DNA from: Mytilus edulis
Lineage: Eukaryota; Mollusca; Bivalvia; Mytilida; Mytilidae
Assembly (NCBI RefSeq): GCF_963676685.1
Contig: NC_092355.1
Span: 73,561,176 to 73,625,175 of the forward strand
Reading direction: 5' to 3'
Length of the DNA: 64,000 bases
The notes under the pieces are model-generated. The model was not told the DNA's origin. It saw only the letters and a program-made list of their open reading frames with translations, and did no database searches. The translations under genes and the position numbers were made by a program. Shown here one piece after another: positions 1 through 13,800 of this stretch; position 1 is the stretch's first letter, and each line of letters starts with the position of its first letter.

Positions 1-350
1 CATCAACTTGTAAAATTGGTCAAAGTCAGATGAACCCACCCAGATACACATGTACAAATAATTAAATCACAAAATTGACGATGAATATTATGTGTTCATT
101 ATTAAACAAGTCCGACTATGAAGAAAGGAAATAAAAGTAAAATCACAAAAATACCGAACTGGAAAGGACAATTCAAATCGGAAAGTCACTTTTCAAATGG
201 CAAAATCAAAAGCTCACATATAAACTAAAGGAACACATCTGTCATATTCCTAACTTTATACAGACATGTCTCTAAGTAGACAATGGTAGATACAACCTGT
301 TTTTATAACTAGCTAAACATCCTACTTGTATGGCAGTCAAATTGAATTGA
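1..350. repeat. Dispersed repeat fragment
   Basis: Shares landmarks with 4940-5400 (aaatcacaaaa, atggcaaaatcaaaagct, ctgtcatattc, cacttgta) in the same order, so it is a diverged copy of that family. Lies in the intron past the COR exon. Confidence 0.5.
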
Positions 351-642
351 TTTCTTAATTGAACATAATTATCTGCATGTGACTAGAAAAGGTTAATTAA
401 CGACAAATTTTGTCAAATCCTTTAATTTAAAGTTTTAGATGTTTCTTTTGTAAATTAAATGATATGTGGTGAAATATTTTTTAAACAAAACAAAGTTAAC
501 TCACTCAGAAAAACAGCAGATTTGTCTAACATGAGCGACTGCTGCTAAATTCTTAATTAGTATGTTATCTTCTATGATTTTCTAAAGAAATACTATCAAG
601 TGTTCCTATGTACATAATGTGTCATTTACATATTTTACTTAC

Positions 643-1851
643 ACTTGGAAGATCTGACCATTCATCAATGAAAAGGTGGGGTTTTGTACAAGTTTCACAG
701 AAATATTGTCTACCATGTCCATGATTAAAGTCATTCCGACCTACAACAAGATCTGGTTTGGTAAGTCCACATTCCCACTTTTTCTCAAAATTTACGTTTG
801 ACATCTGGAATCTAGAACTTATAATCTTGTTTATTTCATCTATCACAAAGTCGACAATGTTTTTGTATACACCTCTATTAGATTCTTCCACATATTCCAA
901 AACCTGAATAAGAATAAGGCTTGGATATGTCTTTACAAGAAGTTTTCTTAATTTTGTTGTTTTTTCTAACTCAAATACAGCAGTTCCTTTGAAAAGAGCA
1001 ATTTGTCTTTTGTTTTCTTTCTGGTCAACTACTTCTGCAACAGTATACTTTCTGCTCAGTGAAGCAATCAAATGATGTATTAAATGTGGTGGAAGAAATC
1101 TAAATTTGAAACAGAACCAAGTTGATCTTTTACTTATATCTTTTTTAACATTAAAAATTTCATAAATGTCACGCTCAGGTTCTGCTTTAATCATACAAGG
1201 TACATAGTAGTAAGGATTTTCTTCGTCACCCTCTGATTTGTTTGGACATATAATGATATCAAATTTCTCCATTACTTTCAGGATATAGTCTTTATGTTTA
1301 TACAAAATTGTTGCTTCTTTCATAAATATATCTTCTAAAACCTCATAATTCAATTTTCCTGTATGGTAAAATTCATTCCACTTTTTTTGATTTGTAGTAC
1401 TAGCTTGAAATTTCTCTGCTGTAACAATACATTTAAAAGCATCAGCCAGCCATTGTGTATCTAAAATTATATAATCTGGGTGATCCTTGAAATAAACTAA
1501 AGCTCTGAGTTCATGATGAAATTCCAGAAATAATTTCAGTTCATTCTTACTTAAAGGCTCTAGTGTATTAGTTGAAAAGTCCTTAATTTTCTGATAGGAA
1601 ATGATAGGCGACTCTTTCTTCTTTTCTTGAAGTCGTCGTTCCAGTTGAATGAATTTTAACGGATATTTTAGGTTCCAGGTTCTCATTCCTCTGGCTAAAT
1701 TTAGAATGTTCTGTCGTATCTGCTGAAATGCACTACATTCGTCATCTTTATTGGAAATGAAGTATTCACACCTTAAATGACCACGTTCATCATCTGCTAG
1801 TTCATTAGTGTACTTCAAAAGGTTTTTTCTACATGCGATCTCAATCTTTGT
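643..1851 (-). CDS. Exon 12: COR domain
   Basis: 1209 bases, 403 codons, phase 0 on both sides, acceptor ttaaattag (a second AG six bases on would also keep frame), donor gtaagtaa. The start completes the Roc domain (CEYFISNKDD). Next come the COR landmarks: YPLKFIQLERRLQEK; FLEFHHELRALVYF and YIILDTQWLADAFKCIVTAE, which match the fL..h..g.i.yf...viLdpqWL pattern; then COR-B with FCFKFRFLPPHLIHHLIASL. The end has a Cys/His-rich tail (HGHGRQYFCETC) just before the donor, so more exons follow off the left edge. Confidence 0.9.
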
Positions 1852-4800
1852 CTAATTTAAAAATAATCATTAAAACAAAATTATAGAATCTTTTGCACAT
1901 TGTGACAAAATGCTACTGTCCCTGTATGTTTTGATATAAAACAGTTACACATCATTTCATATTATATCTGTTTTTATTATGAATTTGCTTTATAGCAACA
2001 CACTAGCACTACATGTATAAACAAACGTAAACAGTACTTGACAGTTAGGTATTTATATAGTAACTTATGAAAAGGCATTATATTTCTTTTAGGATATACA
2101 CATTAGTGGTGTTTAAATCAAATCTAATCAAACAAAATTAATACATTTAACAGTCTATGAAATGATAAAAATAAGAAGTCAACTGAAGATTTCAGCCATG
2201 TTGACTTATTTGTTGATTTCATCTTGCTGTCAGATCATTTTGCTATTTAACAGTTTCTCTCTATCTGTTATAAGTATGAGGATGCTTTTCAAATGTTTCA
2301 AAAGTTTTAAAAATAATGAAAATTCGTTACAGAAGTGCAACAACTCCTATACGAAATCGGCTGACAGTTTTGTCGTCAAATAACAATAGGTAGAACTTAA
2401 CTTTCTGAACATTTTGCCCCTGTTAGATTTTCTCTGTTGATAAAGGTTTTCAAAATAAAAGGCAAAACTTGCATTTTATCCCTAATATTCTACCTTTAGT
2501 CATGTCTGCCGTCTTACTTGATCATTAAATTAAAAAAAAGTCATACAAAATTAATTTTGTATGACTGAAAACAAAATGCAAAAAGAAATAATATTGGTCT
2601 AATTCCACTTCTTTAAAAACATAACAAACTTATTTCTTAATAAAGGGCTGCGCTTTAGCGCATAATACGCCCGTTGTTTGAAAGACGACGGGCGTATAAA
2701 AATGGCAAAAAAGACTACAATGACAATGAGGAGCAGCAAGAAGATAACAGGGAAAGTGAAGATGGTGAAAGTGAAGATGGTGAAAGTGACTCTACTGAAA
2801 GTTATGATCTAAATGAGGAAGTAGGTGATGAAAGTAAGGATTTCATTGATGATGAAGATAAAGATTTCATTGATGATGGAGATGAGGATTTCATTGATGA
2901 TGATGATGATGAGGATTTCATTGATGATGAGAAGGCCTCTTCTGAGAATGAAAATGAGGATTTTTCTGATGATGAAGACAGTGATTACAGTGAAGAAGAC
3001 ACTGATGATTAAACCTAGTTCAGCTTTTCAATATTTAGCATAAAAACCAAATATCATTAACATTGGCATATAACATAGAAGTCTTCAATGCAATATAAGG
3101 AAAGTGATATATGATTATGGGTTTTAGTAATTCTATGGCTGATTTCCAAATTTTATAGTAGTTTAAAAGAAAGTAATTTTCTTGGGGTATATTGCTCATA
3201 GTTAGATTCTGTTGAATACAGTAAGGAATCCATACTAAATTATACAAAGATGTATGCAAAAGTTGTTCAAATGGGGCTTAATATGGTGGATAATGATTAT
3301 TACCTTTTTATTGTTAGAATATTCACAAGATGATCATATTGATAAATGTTTAGGAGACTTGATTTCCTTATTTTTTTCATAAAATGACACCCTTTAACAT
3401 TTAAGGAATATTTAGTGTCACTTGTTCACTTATTATGTGCTATTGTAGACTAGTTATGTTTTATAACATTTTTTATTGCGCTCAACCCTTCCACCGAAAC
3501 CGAACTCTATAAAAAAGCTGCAACGCTAAGGTATCATTTGTGATTTCAATTGCAACCAATTTTAACAAGAGTAAAACATCCTATATGCAAAAACAGTATT
3601 TGATTTTTACCCATAGCTTAGATAGTAAAAATGTTATCATAAAATGATATATGCCTCAGGGAACAGTTAGTATCTCAGGGACTGCTAATGTGCTTTCATC
3701 CTTGCAACCATTCAATAATAGTACAAACGTATGACATTCATGGAACCTATTTTTTACAAGAAATTTAATGTTTTAAATTGAACTAAAGATTTTACAAATT
3801 TTATGTTTTCATCAGATTTTATTAAGTATTATTTGTTACATCAATAGATATAAACAATTCACCAAAGTTTCATGGACATTGGTGAAAGCCTTTTTGAGTT
3901 ATTGTCCGAAGTGTTGAAAATCCCCCTTTTTTTATGAATAAAGCCCCATAAATCCAAAACTTAAAATTTGAAATTTATAAAAATTGAAAGGGAGCTTATA
4001 TCAATAGATATAAACAATTCACCAAAGTTTCATGGACATTGGTGAAAGCCTTTTTGAGTTATTGTCCGAAGTGTTTAAAACCCCCCCTTTTTTATGAATA
4101 AAGCACCATAAATCCAAAACTTAAAATCTGAAATTAAAAAAAAACGAAAGGGAGCTTACGTCAATAGATATAAACAATTCACTTAAGTTTCATGGAAATT
4201 GGTAAAAGTGTTTTTGAGTTATTGTCCGAAGTGTGGACAACAGACGGACGGACGGACGGATCGATGGACAAAGGTATACCATAATACGTCCCGTCTAAAA
4301 GACGGGTGTATAAAAACCAGATAAAAAATAGCTGTGTCTTAATCCTAAAGAGTTTGTAAATTTCATATACCGTGTCTGTTTCGGAGGTCACAGCATCTTT
4401 CCAAGTGCCAACAATAACTACTGGTGGATCAATAGCACACACTGTTGTCTTGTCAGATGTATTATTTCCCTCATCCAGTCTGCTGTAGCAATGTATCGAG
4501 TCCATCCATAGTCGGAATAAAGCTACAAAGTCAAAGTACAACGATTTCAAATAATAATTTGTTCAAGTAAAATGAAGTTCTCTGGAGAAATTAAACATGC
4601 AGGAAAATTAAAACAGGGAAACTCAGAACTCAGATTTTCACATTCTAAAAGCTGTTCCAGCTATGCCATTAAGTTATAATGCACAAATAATTACTAGGAA
4701 GGAATGAAACATTTTAGACAATTAAAAAAAACCTACTTTTAAAAAAAATCACTTCAAATAAAAAGACGATGTTGTTTGATTGAGCGTGAGACAACTCTCT

Positions 4801-7800
4801 GAATAGAAAGATAGATAGTATATTCTCATAAAACCATGCAATCACAAATATTACAGAGAAGTTATAAATAAATATATATACAAATAAAAAAAATGCAATA
4901 AAAATGCATATAATTTTGGATGAGATAATATATAAAAGAATATATAGACCAAATGACAAAGAAAGTAACAGCTATAGGTCACTGTATGACCTTCAACAAT
5001 GAGCAAAGCTGATACTGCATAATCAGCTATACAAGGCCCAGAAATCACCAATGTAAAACATTTAAAACAACTAACGTCCTAATAAATGTACAAAAAATGA
5101 ACAAAAAAACAAATATGTAACACAGTTAAAAAAAGTAAATCACAAAATTACTGATATCCTAGGAAAATTCAAAACAGAAATTCCCTAATCAGATGGCAAA
5201 ATCAAAAGCTGAAACATTAAATGAATGATTAACAACTGTCATATTCATTACTTGGTACAGGCTGTTTGCACATGTAGAAAATGGTGGATTGAACCTGGTT
5301 CAATAGCACTAAACCTCTCACTTGTACAACAGTCGCATCAAATTTCATTAAATTGCCAACTACTAGTATGCTTCACAAAACAAACAGACATAATGGGTAA
5401 TAAAGTCAAATTTAGGGATACAACCACAGGACAACCACTGAATTACAGGCTCCCGACTTGGGACAGGCACATACATACAGAATGTAGCAGGGTTAAACAT
5501 GATAGCGGAATCCTAACCCTAACCTGGGACAGTGCTGTAACAGTACCACATACTAAATAACTATAAACAAAAATGTGTCCTAAGTACACGGATGCCCCAC
5601 TCGCATTATCATTTTCCATGTTCAATGGACCGTGAAATTGGGTAAAAAATCTAAATTGGCCTTACAAGTAAAAAGATAAACCAATAGGGAACATGTGTAC
5701 TAAGTTTCAAGTTGATTGGACTTTAACTTCATCAAAAACTACCTTGACCAAAAACTTTTACCTGAAACTCACACTTTTAATTTCTATGTTTAGTGGACCG
5801 TGAAATTGGGGTCAAAAGTCTAATTTTGTTTTAAAATAAGGCAGATCATATCATAAGGAACATGTGTTCTAAGTTTCAAGTTGATTGGACTTCAGCTTCA
5901 TCAAAACCTACCTTGACCAAAAACTTTAACCTGAAACTCACACTTTTAATTTCTATGTTCAGTGGACCATGAAAATGTGGTCAAAAGTCTAATTTTGTTT
6001 AAAAAAAAGGAAGATCATATCATAAGGAACATGTGTACTAAGTTTCAAGTTGATTGGACTTCAGCTTCATCAAAAACTACCTTGACCAAAAACTTTAACC
6101 TGAAATGGGATGAACGGACGGACAGACGAATGGACGGACAGACGAACGGAGGCACAGACCAGAAAACATAATGCCCCTCTACTATTGTAGGTGGGGCATA
6201 AAAATCAGTTGAAAAAGGAATAACTCACCAGTGCAAATAGAAATACAAATAACAACCAGACAAAGTGATACCCCCACGCTCCACTCTGTAGTAACTGTAT
6301 TATAACAAAGTCAATGTAGGACTTTGATCTTGGAGACACAATTAATGCCACCCACCCCACAGATGCAAAGTGTTATTTTAAACTAGCTAGACTATTTTAC
6401 CGCTTATACCCTAAAAAGGACAAAGTTCAACTACCTCCCAAAAATACAAATATTAATAAAATAAAAATCCTGACCACATACGCACTTTCAATATATGTAC
6501 ATACAGACAGAAAAGTGAAAATGTTCAAGGATTCAAACTGTAGGAGGAGTTATGCTGAATAAATATATACTAATTGGGACAGACAGACGGAAGGACGTTC
6601 AAACAGACAGACTGATGGAGTAAAACAATATGTCCCCCAACTTTATTTGCATGGGCAAAAACACATGTTGACGTGACAGAGTACTTGTACATCTTAATAA
6701 CAAAAAGATACTTAGCAAAGATTTGAGAGTTTCGCAGTTACTGATAGCTAGTTCATAGCTAATAACAACTAATAAAAAAAACATGCATCTAAGACTAAAT
6801 TATCAATCAGTACATATACAACAACGCAAATAGGGACCATTTTTAGGAAGAAAAAAAACCTACAAAATGAACTTTTAATGACAAACACACATTGCATTGC
6901 TTTAAAATATATACATATGTATAACATCAACCATTTTCAAACTTTAATAATCATTTACTTTTCAACCCATTTTCATTAAGTTAGATTACAATTGATAAAA
7001 ATAATTATCACAAATGAAATGATTATTAATTCATTTTGAGGACAAAGCTTTGTAAAAAAATCTTTAAAACTAAAAATGAAAAATCATTTTAAACTTTATA
7101 CTCATTGATCAATATGAGATATTACCTCGGGCATTAGGATCATCAGCTTCGTTGAGTTTTGTTACAACAAGATACATTGCATCTTGGGACAAAAAGGTTT
7201 GATGTGTGTGGTAAAATTCTTCATCTCCCGCAAAATCCCATAGAAAAAATGTAGCATATTCCTCTTTGTCATGTACATCAATTTTAGACTGAGCGGATAG
7301 CATAGTTTCAATATCCTTTGCTGCTTGATCAGAAGATTTGTTTGGCTGTTGGGAATTAACTGGTGGTTCTGATCGAGGTTCAGCTACTTCTGGAGGTTTT
7401 AATGTTTTATGTTGCTCAGATTCCGTCTCTGATTTCTTTGATTCATCGAAAGATGTTACTGGTGTGTTGCCCTGAATGGCTATGTGGGATTCTACTGGTT
7501 CTTGAATTGGTCTTTTGTCCTGAAGTTTTCCTACATACTGTTTTAAAAGTCTTTCTTGAGTTTGAGTATCTTCATTGTTTTCTATGATTAGAAAATAACA
7601 GTATTAGTTTTTGTCTAAAATGTGTAAAAAAAAAATAGAGAAAATTCTTAAGACAAAGGTATCAAATAACATTATACATAGCGAAAGATACCAACTTCGT
7701 ACCTAAAAAACAAAATGACAGCAGCCGAAGGAAAAACAACTGTAGATAAAACACGACATAGAAAGCTAAATGGTTTTAGAGAACATCAAAAGTACTTTAA

Positions 7801-10800
7801 ACTTCGCACCTCTTTCATTCTCGTTAAAAAGATTCAAATATCAATAGTCAAAACATGAATTATATTTTTACTAACAGTACTCACAAATTAAAAATTAAAG
7901 AACTCTATTCTACAAAAACAAACCAGAAAAACAGCAACATTGTTATCTATTTTAAAGTTGCTGGACCATAGAGTAAATTTAGTTAATAATGCATATTAAA
8001 TTATCATTGTCTATCATAACTTATTCCTATTAAACATTGTTTTCAAACTTATTTTAACAGAAAACTTTAAATTGAAAGCTCCTAATTAATTACAAGTGAC
8101 TGGCTGATGACACAGAGGCAGGGCTTCAAAACAGTCGTCAAACTCAGCTGATAGTAATGTGACTTCAAACACACTAGCATTGATCTATCACATGTAGATC
8201 TTTCAAGCTAACTTAACAGAAAACGTAACATTGAAAATTGCTAATTAGTTCAAAATCACTAATAATAGTTGCCAAACTACTATATTGATAAAAAAAAAAG
8301 ATGTGGTATGAGTCAAAGAATCACAGAAGAAGGTCTGTTCAGGGCTAATTTCGGCCTAACATTCGAAGTACATCAAATGAAAGATTCTTAACATATCTAA
8401 ACACTTAAGTGTCTATACATTGATTCAATTGGTTATTGTAAAAGATTTGGACTAAATTGGTCATTAAAGCTACCTTTTAATGTCACTTGTTACATGTTTT
8501 TTTTATTGTTTTAAATGATAGTGGCCGCGTTTGTGTTCACTTTCAACATTTATAAATATTATGTATCATAAAATGCAATATATGAATAAATATCAAGAAC
8601 AAACACTAAATTTTACAAATGCGGCAAAAAAACGACTAAAAGTTAGCAAAAATGTTCAAATAAAGATTTTTTTTCAGTAGCTATAGTTCCTAATGCATGT
8701 CAATTTTATAATCAACCAGTCCATATTTATGTTACAAAAGTGTGTTACTTTCTAAAACATTTAATAGATAAATAGATATAATCAATTTAAAAAAACTTTG
8801 TAAAAACCCTATATTGTGTGGCCGAACAGGTGTCTTACCGGGCATACTCCTAGTCCATTGAAGGGAAGATAACTCCGTAAGTAAAAAAACATATCTTCAG
8901 ATTTCGTTTTATGCACAATTTTTTTTTCATGAACAATATCAGCAAACTTTGGCAATATTTAGCCACATTTGTCATAATACAAGAAACTCCAGAGCCTGAA
9001 TCGTTCACCTGTTATGTTTTGCTTAAATCTTTGTCCAATGATTATTTTTGTTTTTCAATATATATTAATGAGTGGTTCAAAAATGCCATTTAAATGTTTT
9101 ATACCCATTATATTTTCCATTTTAGCATTTATGCATGAATTTCCAGCTCACATAGAGCCTTTAGTGCCCCGGTGGTCAATACTTTTTATCATCATTTAGA
9201 AAAACCATAGTAAAATCTTCATTTTGGTAAAGTATAAGAACATTCTTTCTGAGGACTTTAATATGTACCGATGATTCACCTCAAAACAAGACTTTACAGA
9301 ACTTGATACCAACAGATATATGAAAGATTATACCATCAGACCATTATGCTAAGTGTACCAGATAAGTACACACAATTTATTTTTAATTAGCAATACCATA
9401 CCTTCTTGTTTATTCCATATGCCATCATCAGACATCGCTTTGCATTTAATTTTATGAATTTCAATTCCATTTGTACTGGTAACATCTGTAATTTCTTCCC
9501 CAAACAATCTTCTAATCAATGACGTCTTTCCAGCACCTTTTTTCCCAACAACTACTAAACGTATATCTCTCTTTAATTCATAGCCTGACTGAAGTAGTTT
9601 GAGGTACAAATCAATTGATCTTTTGTCGGCCATTAATTTGATCTCAGTTGGAACCATATCATCTGCAATTATTTTTGTTCATGAAGAGTTTTTTTTATAA
9701 AGAAGAATATCACAACTGTACTCCATTCAATTAAGTATACACACATATCAATTCTTTGGTGTGTCTGTAAATACTGTATTTAACTTTTAAATGTTTTGTT
9801 GGAATTTGAAGTTTAAATGGGCAGACAACAGCCATGTGACATTCAAAAATTTAATATCTTATTTAATATTTTATAGACATACGGACAGACAAACATATGG
9901 ACACGAGTAACACTTAATGCCCCCCTCCTTTGGGATTACGACACACATAACAAAATAAACAGCTATACTAGTAGCGCAAGATTTGCACTTCATATTAATA
10001 TCAAAATTGATGAAATCAAAAACTGAATGATGAAGACATCAAATTGGTCAATATGCGCAATAGATTTTCCGTAGGCGGTAATAGTAAAAGCTCGTGATGC
10101 GGATCCTTGTAGTAAAGAGTCCCTTTTCGCACAATATGTTCTCTGAAAGTTTAATACTACTCCATAGTTTTTAAAAAATTTATCCTAAGGTCCTCTAATT
10201 TTTAAATCAACACACACAGTTAAGCTCAGTTACACACACATAATTTGTGTTCCATAATTCAAGGCACATTAGGAATATTGACCCAAATCAGACTGAGTTA
10301 AATCAAAAAGGCACTTTTATTCCAAAATTCCATATGGCTTGCATTTTGTTTGATACATCGTGGTACAGACATTGACACATCTCATTCAAATGGAGATAAG
10401 TGACCTTCAATATTTGTCAATTAATTTGTATACTATTGCTAAATTTACATGATAACGATTGTGATAAGTAAGACTTATAGCCGACTCTATGACATGGGTT
10501 TTCTCATTGTTGAAAACAGTACGAATAGCTTTATTTTCTTGCATCTACTTCATTTTAACTTTGGGGGATAGTTGTCTTATTGGCAATCATACATCTTGTT
10601 CTCTTCTCAAATCACGGTCATATGAAAACTGCAAAACAGTCTTACAATTATTATATACATGCAATATAAATGTCCTACTGTTTATTACCAGAGACACTGA
10701 CTTGACAAGGCAAATTGTATCTGAACCAGTGATCCATGACATGATGAGATCGTCTTTCATTCAATGACTTGTGTCACAGGTGAGATAACAAATAAATGCT

Positions 10801-13800
10801 TTCTAACAACTATCATGTAAGCATATCATGTTTACAATGATCGAATACTTTTCTTGTTGAAATAATTTTAGCAATTCTGATGGTTAAATAAGAATTTTTC
10901 AATAGATCTTTATTTAATCATCAGATTATTGACAGTATACATATATAATTAGTACATATGCATTAAATGAGTTATAATTATGAGGTAAAATTCCTGGGAA
11001 GATTAAAGAGGATTTAACGTCCTCACGACAACGACTAACAATACACCAAATGGGCATACATTTGTGTTTCAATTTCTAAGAAATATTTTAGAGCGAGTAC
11101 TTGAATATTGACGGTAAACCCAACGAGTACTCAATTAGTATAACCAACCGAGTTGGCATTCCTAGTTAATACTAATGGAATAAAGATATAGAGCCTTACC
11201 TTCTACCCCTTGTCTAACATTCACACCTGAAGATTTCTCGGACATGACAGTCTGAAAAATTAATAATAAACACTGTAAATATATATCTTCACTAATTTCA
11301 CTTGAACAACTATAAAAACTATTGGATATAAACCACACAAAAAAATATATAATACAAATGCTTCACATTGCATAAAATATATCGCAAAAATGTTCATATC
11401 TTCCAAGACAATGCGTAGCTCATAGTAAAAGAGAGATATTTTTAGAAGTTTAAGGTAGCAATTTTTTTATTGTTATTTGGAAATGTTCTAAAAAAATGAA
11501 TTCAACGCAGCAAGAATATCTGTGTGTTAATTGGAAATATGGACCAACACCTGTTTTACTGAACATTTTGACCAAGTGTAAGATTTATGTGCTTTTGTTA
11601 GCAATTTCTGTACAGGTAGATTCAAGTTGATTGGACTTCAACTTCATCAAAAACTACCTTGACTAAAAACTTTAACCAAAAACTTTAGCCTGAACCTGCA
11701 ATATAATTTTCTATGTTCAGTGGACCTTAAAATTGGGGTCAAAACTCTAATTTGGCATTAAAATTAGAAAGATTATACCATAGGAAACATGTGTTCTAAG
11801 TTTCAAGTTGATTTGACTTCAACTTCATCAAAATACCTTGACCATGTTGACCAAAAACTTAATCAATTAGAATGTGTCCAAAGTACATGGATGCCCCACT
11901 CGCACTATCATTTTTCATGTTCCATGGACTGTAAAATTGGCTAAAAATCTAATTTGGCATTAAAATTAGAAAGATTATACTATAGGAAACATGTGTACTA
12001 AGTTTCAAGTTGATTGGATTTTAATTTCACCAAAAACTACCTTGACCAAAAACTTTAACCTGAAACTCCAACTTTCATTTTCTATGTTAAGTGAACCGTG
12101 AAATTGGGGTCAAAAGTCTAATTTGGCTTTAAATTAAAAAGATCATATCATAAGCAACAAGTGTATAAAGTTTCAAGTTGATTGGACTTCAGCTTCATCA
12201 AAAACTACCTTGACCAAAAACTTTAACCTGAAGCAGGGCGAACGGACGCACGTACGAACGAAAGGAGCCACAGACCAGAAAACATAATGCTCCTCTACTA
12301 TTGAAGGTGGGACATAAAAACTTTTACCTGAAGCGGGACAGACGGACGATTGGACAGACGAACTGCATTTGACTCCTATGTTCTTTTTTAGCCACAACGG
12401 CCATGTTTGTTAATGGATCAAAACTTCTGATACAATTTATAAACCAGGAACATTCAGTTTAAGTTTAGAAGTATTAGGCCCAGTAGTTTCAGAGGAGAAG
12501 ATAGATTTGACCTGTAGACAATTTCACCCCATGTCAGATTTGCCCTAAAAGCTTTAGTTTCAGAGATATAAGGAAAAAACTAAATTTTACCCCCATGTTA
12601 TATTTCTAGCCATAGGAGCCATCTTGGTTGATGGGCGAGGTCATCGGATACATTTTTTAAACTAGATACCCTAAGGATGATTGAGGCCAAGTTTAGTTCA
12701 ATTAGTTTTAGAGGAGAAGATTTTTGTAAAAGTTAACGGACGACAATGGAAGACGGATGCCAAGTGATGAGAAAAGCTCACTTGGGCCAGGTGAGCTAAA
12801 AATGAACCATTACTAGACAGCAACAGGGGTTCAGATTAGCTGTTCTTGATTTCAGTGTTAAACCTTCCCACTGGTAGTTAGTTACACCCGACAAACTTTC
12901 GTTTGAACAAAAATATATACAAGAGTGCACACACTGAAATGTTTCGCCTTCTTTACTAATCATTGATATTATGTTGATAGTCCTAGGTATAAAGCTAAGC
13001 TTTATTACAACTGACACATAAACTTAACATTAACCAAGATAACTAAACAAAGACCAATGAACCTTGAAAATGAGGTCAAGGTCAGATGAAACATGCCAGG
13101 CAGACATGTACAGCTAACAATGCTCCTATACAACATATATATTTGACCCATTACTTATAGTTTAAGAAAAATAGACCAAAACTCAAAAACTTAACACTGT
13201 GCAATGAACCGTGAAAATGAGGTCAGGGTCAAATAAAACCTACGTGACTGACAGAAAGATCATAAAATATTTCCATACACCAAATATATTTGACCTATGG
13301 CATATGGTATTAGATAAAAAGCCCTAAACTCAAAAACTTAACATTGACCACTGAACCATGAAAATGAGGTCAGGGTCACATGACATCTGCCCGCTAGATA
13401 TGTACACCTTACAATCATTCCATACAACAAATATAGTAGACCTATTGCATATAGTATGAGAAAAACAGACCAAAACACAAAAATTTAACTATAACCACTG
13501 AACCATGAAAATGAGGTCAAGGTCAGGTGACACCTGCCAGTTGGACATGTACACCTTACAGTCCTTCCATACACCGAATATACTAGCCCTATTGCTTATA
13601 GTATCTGAGATATGGACTTGACCACCAAAACTTAACCTTGTTCACTGATCCATGAAATGAGGTCGAGGTCAAGTGAAAACTGTCTGACAGACATGAGGAC
13701 CTTGCAAGGTATGCACATATCAAATATAGTTATCCTATTACTTATAATAAGAGAGAATTCAACATTACAAAAAATTTGAACTTTTTTTTCAAGTGGTCAC

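Noticed and set aside
4179-4550. 123-codon minus-strand ORF as a complete gene
   Set aside because: Only 4371-4522 is coding; the rest reads through the splice donor into a pearl-like element and through the acceptor upstream.
5225-5560. 111-codon plus-strand ORF
   Set aside because: It lies wholly in a dispersed repeat whose other copies do not keep the frame.
10489-10767. 92-codon ORF with hydrophobic segments
   Set aside because: The first half is a reverse copy of a common dispersed repeat; no coding signature.
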